Of a stretch of 64,000 bases of DNA, positions 25,576 through 34,586 are shown in pieces (position 1 is the stretch's first letter; the number at the start of each line of letters is the position of its first letter). Source of the DNA: Variovorax dokdonensis (GTDB lineage Bacteria > Pseudomonadota > Gammaproteobacteria > Burkholderiales > Burkholderiaceae_C); the NCBI RefSeq assembly GCF_030316895.1, contig NZ_JASZYV010000002.1:62001-126000 (forward strand), in the 5' to 3' direction. Below the pieces are notes generated by a model. It saw nothing but the letters and a program-made list of their open reading frames with translations. It did not search any database and was not told the DNA's origin. The position numbers and the translations under genes were made by a program.

Positions 25576-26852
25576 AGAATGGCCAAGCCGTCGTCGGGAT
25601 TTACGGTCTCGGCTACGTCGGATTGCCGTTGGCCTTGCGCTTTGCCGAAGTAGGGGTGAAGGTCATCGGCTTTGACATAGACGGAGCCAAGATCGAAAAG
25701 CTCAACAGCGGACAGAGCTACATCGAGCGGCTGACGACAGAATTGATTGGCCAAGCCCTCGCTCAGGGCTTCGAGGCGACCGGTAACTTCGCCCGTACTT
25801 CCGAAGCCGATGCGCTTGTCATTTGCGTCCCGACGCCGCTTGACCAGCACCGTCAACCGGACCTCAGCTTCATCATCAACACCGTCGAGGCCATGCTGCC
25901 CCACATGCGCGAAGGCCAGCTGCTGAGCCTAGAAAGCACCACGTGGCCCGGAACGACGGAAGAAGTGTTGGCTCCGCGCCTGCGGGCGCGCGGACTCGTT
26001 CCTGGCCAGAACTGCGCCCTCGTCTTCAGTCCGGAGCGGGAAGACCCCGGCAATCCTCACTACGGCACGAAGGACATTCCCAAGGTCATCGGCGGCATGA
26101 CCCCGAGCTGCCTCGCGCTGGGAACCGGCTTATACCGGCGCGCCATCGACACCATGGTGCCCGTCAGCTCGCCGCGCGCCGCCGAGATGACCAAGCTGCT
26201 CGAAAACATCCATCGGGCCGTCAATATCGGTCTGGTCAACGAGATGAAGATCGTGGCCGACAAGATGGGCATCAACATCCACGAAGTGATCGATGCTGCC
26301 GCCACCAAGCCCTTCGGATTTGTACCCTACAAGCCCGGTCCCGGCCTGGGTGGTCATTGCATCCCCATCGACCCGTTTTACCTGACCTGGAAGGCCCGCG
26401 AATACGGCGTGAACACGCGCTTCATCGAACTGGCCGGTGAGATCAACCACTTTATGCCCCACTGGGTTGTGGGCAAAGTGGCCGACGCGCTCAATGATCG
26501 AGGCAAGGCCGTCAAGGGCAGCCGCATCCTCGTGCTCGGTCTGGCCTACAAGAAGAACATCGACGACACGCGCGAATCACCCGCCGTTGAAGTCATGGAC
26601 CTTTTGCAGGCCAAAGAGGCACATATTGACTACAGTGACCCGCACGTGCCGGTGTTTCCGCGCAAGCGCAACTACCATTTCGATCTGCAGTCGGTGCCGT
26701 TGAATGCACAAACGTTAGTCAGCTATGACTGCGTGGTATTGGCAACGGATCACGACGGATTCGACTATGCGCTCCTGCAAGAGCACGCTCAGCTCATCGT
26801 CGATACGCGAGGGCGCATCAGGGGAGATGCCCTCAATGTCGTCGCCGCCTGA
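25542..26852 (+). CDS. tviB: UDP-N-acetylglucosamine 6-dehydrogenase type nucleotide-sugar dehydrogenase (TviB/WbpA-like)
   Basis: Protein of 436 residues of the UDP-glucose/UDP-ManNAc dehydrogenase family. It has an N-terminal NAD-binding Rossmann fold ([17 protein letters not shown]), a central helix, the catalytic C273 in [14 protein letters not shown], and a C-terminal substrate-binding domain with [17 protein letters not shown]. It oxidises C6 of a UDP-HexNAc to the uronic acid with two NAD+. The SPEREDPGN and KVIGG segments fit the TviB/WbpA branch (UDP-GlcNAc) more than Ugd. It would supply an acidic amino sugar for the surface glycan built by this island. Confidence 0.88.
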   Translation: MTALLQLASRIKNGQAVVGIYGLGYVGLPLALRFAEVGVKVIGFDIDGAKIEKLNSGQSYIERLTTELIGQALAQGFEATGNFARTSEADALVICVPTPLDQHRQPDLSFIINTVEAMLPHMREGQLLSLESTTWPGTTEEVLAPRLRARGLVPGQNCALVFSPEREDPGNPHYGTKDIPKVIGGMTPSCLALGTGLYRRAIDTMVPVSSPRAAEMTKLLENIHRAVNIGLVNEMKIVADKMGINIHEVIDAAATKPFGFVPYKPGPGLGGHCIPIDPFYLTWKAREYGVNTRFIELAGEINHFMPHWVVGKVADALNDRGKAVKGSRILVLGLAYKKNIDDTRESPAVEVMDLLQAKEAHIDYSDPHVPVFPRKRNYHFDLQSVPLNAQTLVSYDCVVLATDHDGFDYALLQEHAQLIVDTRGRIRGDALNVVAA

Positions 26853-26941
26853 CGCTCAGTCAGCCAATCTCTTTCGTCACCAGCTTTCTCTGACCGATTC
26901 AGCACCATGAGTCAGTTGCCCGGCAACGCATCTCGACATCA

Positions 26942-28744
26942 ATGCCTGACACCTTGAAAAAAGTTTGGGCGCTCTTCTCCGCAGCTGAGCAGCGCAAGGC
27001 CCTGTGGATGCTGCTGCTCATCATCCTCATGGCGATGGCAGAGACGGCCGGCGTGCTTTCCATCATGCCTTTTCTTTCGGTATTGGCACGGCCAGCCATC
27101 GTCCACGAGAACCGATGGCTTGGCGAGGCGTTCAAGGCACTGAACTTTGCTGACGAGGCATCCTTTATCACGGTGCTGGGATTGATCACCATGGCCGTCG
27201 TGATTGCGTCCTCCGCATTCAAAACCCTCACATTTCATTTGGTGGGCCGCTTTGTCCACATGTTGCGGCGGTCTCTGGCCGTGCGGCTTCTATCCACTTA
27301 TCTGCGCCAACCCTATGAATTCTTTCTCACCCGCAATTCATCAGAGCTGACCAAGAACGTACTGTCGGAAGTTGATCAGCTCGTTTTTGAGCTGCTGCAG
27401 CCCTTATCCATGCTGATTGCACAAGGCGTCGTAGCCTTGGCGATCATCGTTATGGTGTTCGTCTACGACCCGTGGATGGCACTGTGCATCGTGGCCACTG
27501 TGGGGCTGTTGTATGGCGCGATCTATGTGCTTGTGCGTCGGCGCTTGGTCCACATCGGGGCAGCGCGTCAGGCTGCCGACGCGAACCGCTTCCAAGCCTG
27601 CAGTGAGGTACTTGGCGGCATCAAGGACGTAAAGATCACCCATGCCACCGACGCCTACCTTCAACGCTTCTCCCATGCTTCGCGGGAGCTCTCGCGCCAT
27701 TCGGCCACTGCAGAGACTCTGAGCCAATCACCGCTGTACATCGTCGAGGCCGTCGGGTACACCGGCCTGATCGCGATTTCCCTGGTACTGCTCTGGCGAT
27801 CCGGCGACATCGCCCACGTATTGCCTGCCTTGGGCCTTTACGGTTTTGCTGCCTACCGTCTGCTGCCGGCAGTGCAGATCATGTACCGCGGAATGGCGCG
27901 TTTGCGCTTTTCTGCCGCTCCGTTGAACAGCATCCATCGCGATCTGCAATTGATCGAGGTAGACGATCCTGCTCCCGGTGGGAAGGTCGTGGTGCCCCGG
28001 CACTGCATCGAGCTAGAGCGTATTTCCTACGCCTATCCAAATTCGCCTGAAAAGCCGATCTTCAGTTCCTTCAGCCTCACCATTCCCGCCAATACGACGG
28101 TGGGCATCGCCGGGCCCAGCGGCGCTGGCAAGAGCACGCTCATGGACCTGATGCTTGGTCTGCAACGCCCGCAGCTAGGCGTGCTTAAAGTGGACGGCGC
28201 TGTGATTGACGCAACAAACGTGGGCGCATGGCAACGCGCCATCGGCTACGTGCCGCAGCACATCTATCTGGCCGACGCCACTGTGGCGGAAAACATTGCT
28301 TTCGGCGTCGCGCGCCAGGCCATTGATATGGGGGCAGTGGAGCGGGCGGCAAGGGCCGCACAGATTCACGACATGATCGCCGGCGACCTGGCGCAGGGCT
28401 ATCTCACCCCCCTGGGTGAACGTGGGATACGTCTCTCCGGCGGGCAGCGCCAACGCATCGGAATCGCAAGGGCACTTTATCGTGATCCGCCGGTGTTGTT
28501 CTTCGACGAAGCAACCAGCGCACTGGACGCGCAAACCGAAGAGGCGCTGAATGAAGCCATCCGTAGCTTGTCGGGCAGCAAGACAATCATCGTTATCGCG
28601 CACAAGGAATCGAGCCTGCGCGACTGTCGCCAAGTGGTGATGTTGGGTCAGGGCCGAGGCGCCGCCGTGCAGGCTGCAGTGCGTCTCGGCGATTCATCAC
28701 TCGACTATCCAGATGGGGCAGAACCCATCGAGCCGTCGCGCTGA
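26942..28744 (+). CDS. ABC transporter, fused permease and ATPase (PglK/MsbA-like lipid-linked oligosaccharide flippase)
   Basis: Half-transporter of 600 residues. The N-terminal membrane domain (about 20-310) has six predicted helices; the C-terminal ATPase has Walker A GPSGAGKST, Q-loop YVPQHIYL, signature LSGGQRQR, Walker B VLFFDEATSALD and the H-loop. It should work as a dimer in the inner membrane. The family includes MsbA and Campylobacter PglK, which flips undecaprenyl-PP oligosaccharides. The context of sugar-modifying genes and glycosyltransferases, with no Wzx in the window, favours the flippase role (inference). The last 40 codons (after RQVVMLGQGR) are a non-conserved tail. Confidence 0.87.
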   Translation: MPDTLKKVWALFSAAEQRKALWMLLLIILMAMAETAGVLSIMPFLSVLARPAIVHENRWLGEAFKALNFADEASFITVLGLITMAVVIASSAFKTLTFHLVGRFVHMLRRSLAVRLLSTYLRQPYEFFLTRNSSELTKNVLSEVDQLVFELLQPLSMLIAQGVVALAIIVMVFVYDPWMALCIVATVGLLYGAIYVLVRRRLVHIGAARQAADANRFQACSEVLGGIKDVKITHATDAYLQRFSHASRELSRHSATAETLSQSPLYIVEAVGYTGLIAISLVLLWRSGDIAHVLPALGLYGFAAYRLLPAVQIMYRGMARLRFSAAPLNSIHRDLQLIEVDDPAPGGKVVVPRHCIELERISYAYPNSPEKPIFSSFSLTIPANTTVGIAGPSGAGKSTLMDLMLGLQRPQLGVLKVDGAVIDATNVGAWQRAIGYVPQHIYLADATVAENIAFGVARQAIDMGAVERAARAAQIHDMIAGDLAQGYLTPLGERGIRLSGGQRQRIGIARALYRDPPVLFFDEATSALDAQTEEALNEAIRSLSGSKTIIVIAHKESSLRDCRQVVMLGQGRGAAVQAAVRLGDSSLDYPDGAEPIEPSR

Positions 28745-28784
28745 TCAAACCCGCTTCGCATGGGCATACTTGTTGGAGGCATCC

Positions 28785-29960
28785 TTGAAAGCAGAACAGT
28801 CGGAATACGTCGCTAAGAAGTCCGCCTCAGTCCGGCCCGCATCGCCGGAGGAGGGCAGTTCGACGCAGCCATTCATCCCTGTGTACCAGCCCGACCTGGG
28901 CGGCAACGTGAAAGCCTATGTCAATGAGTGCATAGACTCGTCCTGGATCTCAGGTGGTCAAGGTCGCTTCGTCGGCGCCTTCGAGGAAGCCTTCGCAGAT
29001 CGTGTGGGCAGCCACCACGCAGTAACGGTCTGCAATGGCACCGTGGCGCTCCATCTGGCGCTCGTTGCCTTGGGTATTGGTCCCGGCGACGAGGTCATTG
29101 TTCCCACGCTGACTTACATCGCTTCCGCGAATGCCATCACCTACACGGGCGCCACGCCAGTGTTCGTCGATTCCCGGAAAGACACTTGGCAAATCGACCC
29201 GGAGGACGTTCGCCGCTGCATCACCGAGCGAACCCGAGCGATCATGGTGGTCCATTTGTATGGACAGCCTTGCGACATGTCTGCGCTTGGCGAAATTGCC
29301 CGGCAGCACAGACTGTTTGTGGTCGAAGATTGCGCTGAGGCTTTCGGCTCAACCTTTCAGGGTCAACACGTCGGCACATTCGGCGATATCGCCACCTTCA
29401 GCTTCTACGGCAACAAGACCATCACCACCGGCGAAGGTGGGATGGTTGTCACCAACGACAAGACGCTGTATGACCGCTGCCGCCGCTTTCGCGGACAGGG
29501 GCTGGCCGCCTACCGTGAATACTGGCATGACCTTGTTGGCTACAACTACCGCATGACGAACGTGGCGGCGGCCATCGGTCTGGCACAGTTGGAGCGTGCG
29601 GACGAGTTCATTGAGCGCAAACGGGCCTTGGCGGCCCGCTACGCTGCAATGCTCAAGAAATTCCCGCTCGAGATGCATGCGGAAGCGCCGGACAGCGTTC
29701 ACAGCTACTGGATGGTGTCCGTGCTGGTAGAGAGTCCGGAGCATCGCGGCCCGCTGCGGGCGCATCTGAAGGAAGCAGGCATCGAAACCCGCCCGCTGTT
29801 CTATCCGGTGCACACAATGCCTCCGTATGCGCGCAGCTACCGTCGCCATGAAGTCGCGGAGGATCTGTCGTGGCGTGGGATCAATCTTCCGAGCTGGCCG
29901 GCGTTGGGTGATGCGGAGTTCGAACGTATTGCTGCAGCGCTTTCCAGCTATTACGACTAG
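28785..29960 (+). CDS. DegT/DnrJ/EryC1-family aminotransferase, perosamine-synthase-like (RfbE/Per)
   Basis: PLP-dependent sugar aminotransferase of 391 residues. The motifs are SSWISGGQGRFV, NGTVALHLAL, VPTLTYIASANAITYTGATP, VHLYGQPCDM, VEDCAEAFGS and the Schiff-base lysine in SFYGNKTITTGEGGM. The overall pattern is very close to what I recall of GDP-perosamine synthase (RfbE of Vibrio and E. coli O157), which converts GDP-4-keto-6-deoxymannose to GDP-perosamine with glutamate. The start is set at TTG 28785, because GGAGG (28775-28779) sits five bases before it; an upstream ATG (28713) lies inside the ABC gene and lacks a site. No gmd gene is in the window, so the keto-sugar must come from elsewhere. 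Confidence 0.87.
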   Translation: MKAEQSEYVAKKSASVRPASPEEGSSTQPFIPVYQPDLGGNVKAYVNECIDSSWISGGQGRFVGAFEEAFADRVGSHHAVTVCNGTVALHLALVALGIGPGDEVIVPTLTYIASANAITYTGATPVFVDSRKDTWQIDPEDVRRCITERTRAIMVVHLYGQPCDMSALGEIARQHRLFVVEDCAEAFGSTFQGQHVGTFGDIATFSFYGNKTITTGEGGMVVTNDKTLYDRCRRFRGQGLAAYREYWHDLVGYNYRMTNVAAAIGLAQLERADEFIERKRALAARYAAMLKKFPLEMHAEAPDSVHSYWMVSVLVESPEHRGPLRAHLKEAGIETRPLFYPVHTMPPYARSYRRHEVAEDLSWRGINLPSWPALGDAEFERIAAALSSYYD

Positions 29961-29965
29961 TGCAT

Positions 29966-30613
29966 ATGCCGCATCGCTTGTATATCGTTGCCACGAGTGG
30001 CCTTGCCAAGGAAACAGCGCAGTTGGCCGACGCGATCTGCCGCGTCACGCCGCTCTGGGACGAGATCGCGTATATCAGTCAGGACAGGAAAGAGATTGGC
30101 AGAAAGTTGCCTTTCGGTGTGGTTGTAGGTACCGATGAGCTATTGATTGCAGCAGCCGAATCGATCGACGTCGCAATCGGCATCGGGGCACCAACCGCCA
30201 GAAAGCGCGTAGCGCAGGCACTCACGCAATATTCGCATCTGCGCTTTCCAAATCTGATTCATCCCAAAGCGCTTGTCGATCCCGATTGGGTACGTTTGGG
30301 CATCGGCAACGCAGTGGCTGCGGGTTGCGTCATGACCTGTGATATCGAGATCGGCGACTTCAATCTTTTCAACTTGAACGTCACGGTAGCCCACGACGCG
30401 CGCATCGGTTCGTACAACGTGTTCAATCCAAGCTGCAACGTGTCGGGAAACGTCCAGATCGACAGCGAAGTTTTGGCGGGAACAGGAAGCCAGGTGCTGG
30501 AAAAGTTGCAGATCGCTTCCCGCTGCATGCTGGGGGCGGGCGCCGTGTTGACGAGATCGTGCGATGTCGAAGGGACCGTCTTGACTGGCGTGCCGGCGAG
30601 ACCAAGAACATGA
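29966..30613 (+). CDS. Left-handed beta-helix sugar N-acyltransferase (PglD/PerB/NeuD type)
   Basis: Protein of 215 residues. An N-terminal Rossmann-like part (RLYIVATSGLAKETAQLAD) is followed by hexapeptide repeats (IGDFNLFNLNVTVAHDARIGSYNVFNPS, read across residues 115-200). The active-site His of the family is in TVAHDARIG. It acylates an amino sugar with acyl-CoA. It follows the aminotransferase by 5 bases, as PglD follows PglE and as in perosamine loci, so the probable reaction is N-acetylation of a 4-amino-4,6-dideoxy sugar nucleotide. GTG 29960 two codons earlier is an alternative start. The stop overlaps the next start. Confidence 0.87.
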   Translation: MPHRLYIVATSGLAKETAQLADAICRVTPLWDEIAYISQDRKEIGRKLPFGVVVGTDELLIAAAESIDVAIGIGAPTARKRVAQALTQYSHLRFPNLIHPKALVDPDWVRLGIGNAVAAGCVMTCDIEIGDFNLFNLNVTVAHDARIGSYNVFNPSCNVSGNVQIDSEVLAGTGSQVLEKLQIASRCMLGAGAVLTRSCDVEGTVLTGVPARPRT

Positions 30614-31800
30614 TGCGAGTCGGCATTCTGGGCCACGCCTTCGTCGATTGGGGCGGCGGCATCGACTTCCTGCGGGTGGTGATGGCGAGTCTGCATCAAG
30701 CTCGACCTGATCTGGAGTTGCACCTGCTGGTGCCGGATGGGCAGCTTCGCCCCCCCCTGGTGCGCCTGTATCGAGGACTCATGCGAAAGGATCGGCAGCC
30801 GCAGGTCCGACGGCCGGCGGCTAGTCATATCGACGAACTGGCGGGCAGCGTTGGTGGCGCAGTCACGATCCACCGCGTCGCTCCGGATCGCTACGCACTT
30901 GCCCGCCTAGCCCGCGAGCTGTCACTTGACGTACTGATGCCGGCCCACAATCCGCTGCCAGCCGACTTCCCGTTTCCCTGGGTCGGATACATCGCTGACT
31001 TCCAGCACCGCTACTTGCCTCAGCTCTTTTCTAAGGAGGAATGCCGGTCACGCGATGCGCACTTCTCGGCCATGCTCATGCGTGCAAGGACCGTCATCGT
31101 CAATTCGCGAGCTGCCGCCAGAGACATCGAGCGATTTCATCCCGGCAGCAAGGCAAGAATATTCACTTTGCCATTCAGCGCGGCGCCGCAAGCTGCTTGG
31201 CTTGAGCCTTCCACGGGCGTGCAGGCCCGCTACGGAATTCACCGTCGTTACTTCCTGATTGCCAATCAATTCTGGAAGCACAAGGACCATGGAACCGCAT
31301 TCGCCGCATTTGCTGCCATTGCGGATCGGCATCCGGACATTCATCTTGTCTGCACAGGCCCCACGGATGACTATCGCGACCCGAATCACTTCCCCGCACT
31401 CAAGAAGTTTCTGCATGACCACAACATTGCGGAGCGAGTTCACGTGCTCGGAATGATTCCCAAGTCCGATCAGATCGAACTCATGACTTCCTCGATCGCA
31501 CTTCTTCAACCCACACTATTCGAAGGGGGCCCGGGCGGTGGGGCTGTTTATGATGCCGTTTCGCTGGGGGTGCCCTGCCTAGTCTCTGATATCGAGGTCA
31601 ATCGCGAATTGGACGAGTCGCTGGTGGCATTCTTTTCAGCCGGGGACTCGGCCGAATTGGCCAGTCACATGATTGAGGCCTTGAATCAACCCCACCGTCC
31701 GGCACGGGATGCCAAATCCCTGCATCAGAGTGGCGTGGCCCGGCGAATCGCAAGTGGCCGCACTCTGTTGGAGAGCATTGACCATGCACGTTCCAGCTAA
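30610..31800 (+). CDS. GT4-family glycosyltransferase
   Basis: Protein of 396 residues with the GT-B fold: N-terminal GILGHAFVDWGGGIDFLR, a central YIADFQHRYLPQLFS segment, and a C-terminal donor domain with IANQFWKHKDHGTAF, CTGPTDDYRDP, VHVLGMIPKSDQIELM and the LFEGGPGGGAVYDAVSLGVP sugar-nucleotide motif. The WKHKDH and FEGGPGG patterns are typical of mannosyl- or perosaminyl-type transferases in O-antigen clusters. Its start overlaps the acyltransferase stop by 4 bases (ATGA), so the two are translationally coupled. Donor and linkage are unknown. Confidence 0.85.
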   Translation: MMRVGILGHAFVDWGGGIDFLRVVMASLHQARPDLELHLLVPDGQLRPPLVRLYRGLMRKDRQPQVRRPAASHIDELAGSVGGAVTIHRVAPDRYALARLARELSLDVLMPAHNPLPADFPFPWVGYIADFQHRYLPQLFSKEECRSRDAHFSAMLMRARTVIVNSRAAARDIERFHPGSKARIFTLPFSAAPQAAWLEPSTGVQARYGIHRRYFLIANQFWKHKDHGTAFAAFAAIADRHPDIHLVCTGPTDDYRDPNHFPALKKFLHDHNIAERVHVLGMIPKSDQIELMTSSIALLQPTLFEGGPGGGAVYDAVSLGVPCLVSDIEVNRELDESLVAFFSAGDSAELASHMIEALNQPHRPARDAKSLHQSGVARRIASGRTLLESIDHARSS

Positions 31801-31821
31801 GCTTGGTTCTGCCGCGCGAGC

Positions 31822-32631
31822 GTGACCAAAAGTGCCAATTTTTTGATTTCAGGTCCAAGCGCCAGTGCCGTGAAATTCTCCATAGTTACCGCATCCTACA
31901 ATGCCGCAAATGAACTGCTTCGGACCGCTCGCTCCATTGCAAAGCAGTCGTACAGGGATTTTGAATGGATCGTCGTCGACGGCGCATCGAGTGACGGGAC
32001 CAAAAAGTTGTTCAAAGAATATCACCCGGAGTTTGCCGCAGCTTTTACTTCTGAACCAGACGCCGGGATTTACAACGCTCTAAATAAGGGGATTGCCCGA
32101 ATCTCGGGTGATTGGGTTCTATTTCTCGGAGCCGGTGACGAGTTGTTTGCAAGCGATACGCTTCAGATCTTGTCCGAATATCTGCCCCATGTGGATGCTT
32201 CCAAAACCCTCGTCTACGGAGACGTTCACGAGGTCGGCAATCAAGACAATCTTGTTCTCAAAGTTAGGAACGAGAGGTGGGAGGGGCTTGACGGGCCTTG
32301 GGTCATCGGCCGGCCTGTACTTCCCTGTCATCAAGGTGTTTTGCACCGCGCTCAGATTTTTACCGATGGCTTCAGATTCGATGAGAAGCTAAAGATAGCC
32401 GCCGACAATGAACTTCTTCTTCGAGAGTTGATTGCTGGTCGAGGCTGCAAAATTGATCAGGTCGTTGCAAAATTTCTACGCGGAGGAATTAGCTCCGGAA
32501 ATACGAATAGGGCGCGCATGATTTTTGAGTGTATTGCCGTCAACTGGAAGATTGGAATCTTCTGGAGGAGGCCGATATACCAGGTAATCCTACTTCTGGC
32601 CGCAGCCGTGAAGCCCTATCTTCAAAGATGA
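31822..32631 (+). CDS. GT2-family glycosyltransferase
   Basis: Protein of 269 residues from GTG 31822, or 253 from GTG 31870, which gives the more usual N-terminus KFSIVTASYNAA. The GT-A fold motifs are WIVVDGASSDGT, EPDAGIYNALNKGI (the Asp-Ala-Gly-Ile-Tyr-Asn hallmark of WcaA/WfgS-type transferases), LFLGAGDEL and a base-like ADNELLLREL. It has no membrane anchor except a hydrophobic C-terminal stretch. It adds a sugar to the growing lipid-linked chain; donor unknown. The gene is clearly AT-richer (many AAT, ATT, TTT codons), which suggests separate acquisition. Confidence 0.82.
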   Translation: MTKSANFLISGPSASAVKFSIVTASYNAANELLRTARSIAKQSYRDFEWIVVDGASSDGTKKLFKEYHPEFAAAFTSEPDAGIYNALNKGIARISGDWVLFLGAGDELFASDTLQILSEYLPHVDASKTLVYGDVHEVGNQDNLVLKVRNERWEGLDGPWVIGRPVLPCHQGVLHRAQIFTDGFRFDEKLKIAADNELLLRELIAGRGCKIDQVVAKFLRGGISSGNTNRARMIFECIAVNWKIGIFWRRPIYQVILLLAAAVKPYLQR

Positions 32632-32641
32632 GTGGCATCGA

Positions 32642-33622
32642 ATGCCAATGATTACCCAGGAAGTTTCCGACGTTTCGGTTTCCATCGTGATGGCCGCGTA
32701 CAACGCACAGCGCACCATCGGGGATGCCATTCGCTCCGTACTGGCTCAGACATGCACAAGCTTCGAGTTGCTGATCTGCGACGACGGATCGACCGATGAC
32801 ACCACCCAGGTGGTCGAGAGCTTTGTAGATCCGCGCATCAAGTTGCTCAGAGGGGGGGCGAATAGAGGCCCCGGCCCGTCCCGCGATCGCGCCATCGACT
32901 GCGCCCGAGGCACTTGGGTGACGTTCTTGGACGCGGACGATCAATATCTACCGCGACGCCTCGAAACACTGCTGCCCGTGGCGAGGGAGCATCCGGACGA
33001 TCTCGTTGCAGACGCGGTCATGGATTGCCACGACACACCTTCAGGATTGGCTCCGTGGCGTGTGGTTTGGGATGAACGGCATTTCCAGCCATCGGGAGCC
33101 GACGTACGCATCCTGAAGTTCGAGCAATTTCTCCAGGAAGATCGGCAACTGATCAAGCCATTTTTTCGTCGCGAACTGGCAATGAAACTGAAGGCCAGTC
33201 ATGGAGAAAAATTGAATGGCGAGGACGTTGTCTTTTTATTCTCTTTCTTTGCGAATGGCTCTGTTGTCCGCTACGTACCTCGTCCGCTGTATCTTTATCG
33301 CATGACTCCAGGCTCATTGAGTACGAAAAACTCGGATAGATTTCGAATTTTTCGGGAGGTATTTGAGGAGGGCAAAGATTTGTTCGCGCATGATTTGTCC
33401 GCCACTGCGGCCGTTGAAGCGAAGATTCTTTGCATACGCCGGCTCGAGCGCTACCAGACCTTTCTTTCCCCCTTGCGCTCTGGCCATCTTCTGCGGGCCG
33501 GGCGTATTTTCATGCAGGAACCTTGGGTAATACGAGAGTTTGCCAAGCGAGTATTCGAGCGCCTGCCGTTTCATGCCAGTCGCATCGTACGTGGTGGCAG
33601 AGCGCGGAGAGTTGGGTGGTGA
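32642..33622 (+). CDS. GT2-family glycosyltransferase
   Basis: Protein of 326 residues. The GT-A domain has SIVMAAYNAQRTIGDAI, LICDDGSTDDT, NRGPGPSRDRAID and the DXD-like FLDADDQY, followed by GEDVVFLFSF and an RPLYLYR motif common in EpsE/WbbD-type transferases. The C-terminal 80 residues are basic. Its acceptor is presumably the lipid-linked glycan assembled by its neighbours. It starts 10 bases after the preceding gene, and a second ATG two codons later is possible. Codon use is AT-rich in the second half. Confidence 0.83.
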   Translation: MPMITQEVSDVSVSIVMAAYNAQRTIGDAIRSVLAQTCTSFELLICDDGSTDDTTQVVESFVDPRIKLLRGGANRGPGPSRDRAIDCARGTWVTFLDADDQYLPRRLETLLPVAREHPDDLVADAVMDCHDTPSGLAPWRVVWDERHFQPSGADVRILKFEQFLQEDRQLIKPFFRRELAMKLKASHGEKLNGEDVVFLFSFFANGSVVRYVPRPLYLYRMTPGSLSTKNSDRFRIFREVFEEGKDLFAHDLSATAAVEAKILCIRRLERYQTFLSPLRSGHLLRAGRIFMQEPWVIREFAKRVFERLPFHASRIVRGGRARRVGW

Positions 33623-33668
33623 AGAAAGTGCTGCAAGCTGCTGTCAGCATAGCCGGGATCGGTGGCGA

Positions 33669-34586
33669 ATGAAGTCGAGCGCCGTTACAGCCGTTGTCGT
33701 CACCTACAACCGCATTTCTCTATTGCGGGAATGCATCGCCTCATTGCAGGCCCAAACCTGGTCGCCGGCGACCATTTTGGTGGTGAACAATGCGTCGAGC
33801 GACGCTACGCGCGAGTATCTTGACGCTCTGGCCGCCGAGCGGGCAGATTGGTTAAAGGTCGTCCATCTTTCCGAAAACACTGGTGGGGCTGGAGGCTTTG
33901 CTGAGGGCTTGAGGCAGGCCGTCGCCAGTGGTGCCGAATGGACGTGGATGATGGATGACGATGCTTGTCCGCACCCCACGGCGCTCGATGAACTGCTTAA
34001 GGTCGCGGTAGCGCCTGAGAATGTCTATGGCTCGCTGGCTGTGAACGGCATAAACACATCATGGTCCACCACACTACTTGATCAAGGGAACGTGGTTCAT
34101 TTTGCGAAGGATGTGCCTGCCGCCGCCCGTGTCGACTCCATCCCGCTGCTAGGCTTTCTCATCCACCGTAGCCTAGTCGACAAGATTGGCTATCCAGATG
34201 CCGGGTTCTTCATCGCCGCCGATGATGTTGAGTACTGCGTTCGCGCCCGCCACGCTGGCAGCGATATCGTCATCGCGGGGAATAGCCGTATCGAACATCC
34301 GCGCACAGAACTGAGCGAGTTCAGGTTCCTCGGCATGCGCGTGGCCTATCTCAGTTTGCCGCCTTGGAAACGCTACTACGACACCCGCAATCGGATCTTC
34401 ATCGCCCGCAGGTATTACGGCATCAAACTCTATAGCCAGACTATTCCAGGATCGTTTGTGCGACTGGTTGCTGCGCTGTTGAAAGAGCCTCGCAAGCTGG
34501 CTCAATTCAAGGCGTTCTTCGCCGGCTTCATAGACGGATTGCTAGGTATCGACGGCAAGCGGCACGAACTATGGAAAATCAAGTGA
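33669..34586 (+). CDS. GT2-family glycosyltransferase, GlfT-like (candidate galactofuranosyl- or rhamnosyltransferase)
   Basis: Protein of 305 residues. The motifs are TAVVVTYNRISLLRECI, ILVVNNASSDAT, the glycine-rich NTGGAGGFAEGL, the metal-binding MMDDDACP, and a late AADDVEYCVRARHAG. The NTGGAGGF and MDDDA patterns occur in bacterial galactofuranosyl- and rhamnosyltransferases. The 3' end overlaps the UDP-galactopyranose mutase gene by 16 bases, which makes UDP-galactofuranose the likely donor (inference from coupling). The start at 33669 begins exactly at the conserved domain. Confidence 0.84.
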   Translation: MKSSAVTAVVVTYNRISLLRECIASLQAQTWSPATILVVNNASSDATREYLDALAAERADWLKVVHLSENTGGAGGFAEGLRQAVASGAEWTWMMDDDACPHPTALDELLKVAVAPENVYGSLAVNGINTSWSTTLLDQGNVVHFAKDVPAAARVDSIPLLGFLIHRSLVDKIGYPDAGFFIAADDVEYCVRARHAGSDIVIAGNSRIEHPRTELSEFRFLGMRVAYLSLPPWKRYYDTRNRIFIARRYYGIKLYSQTIPGSFVRLVAALLKEPRKLAQFKAFFAGFIDGLLGIDGKRHELWKIK

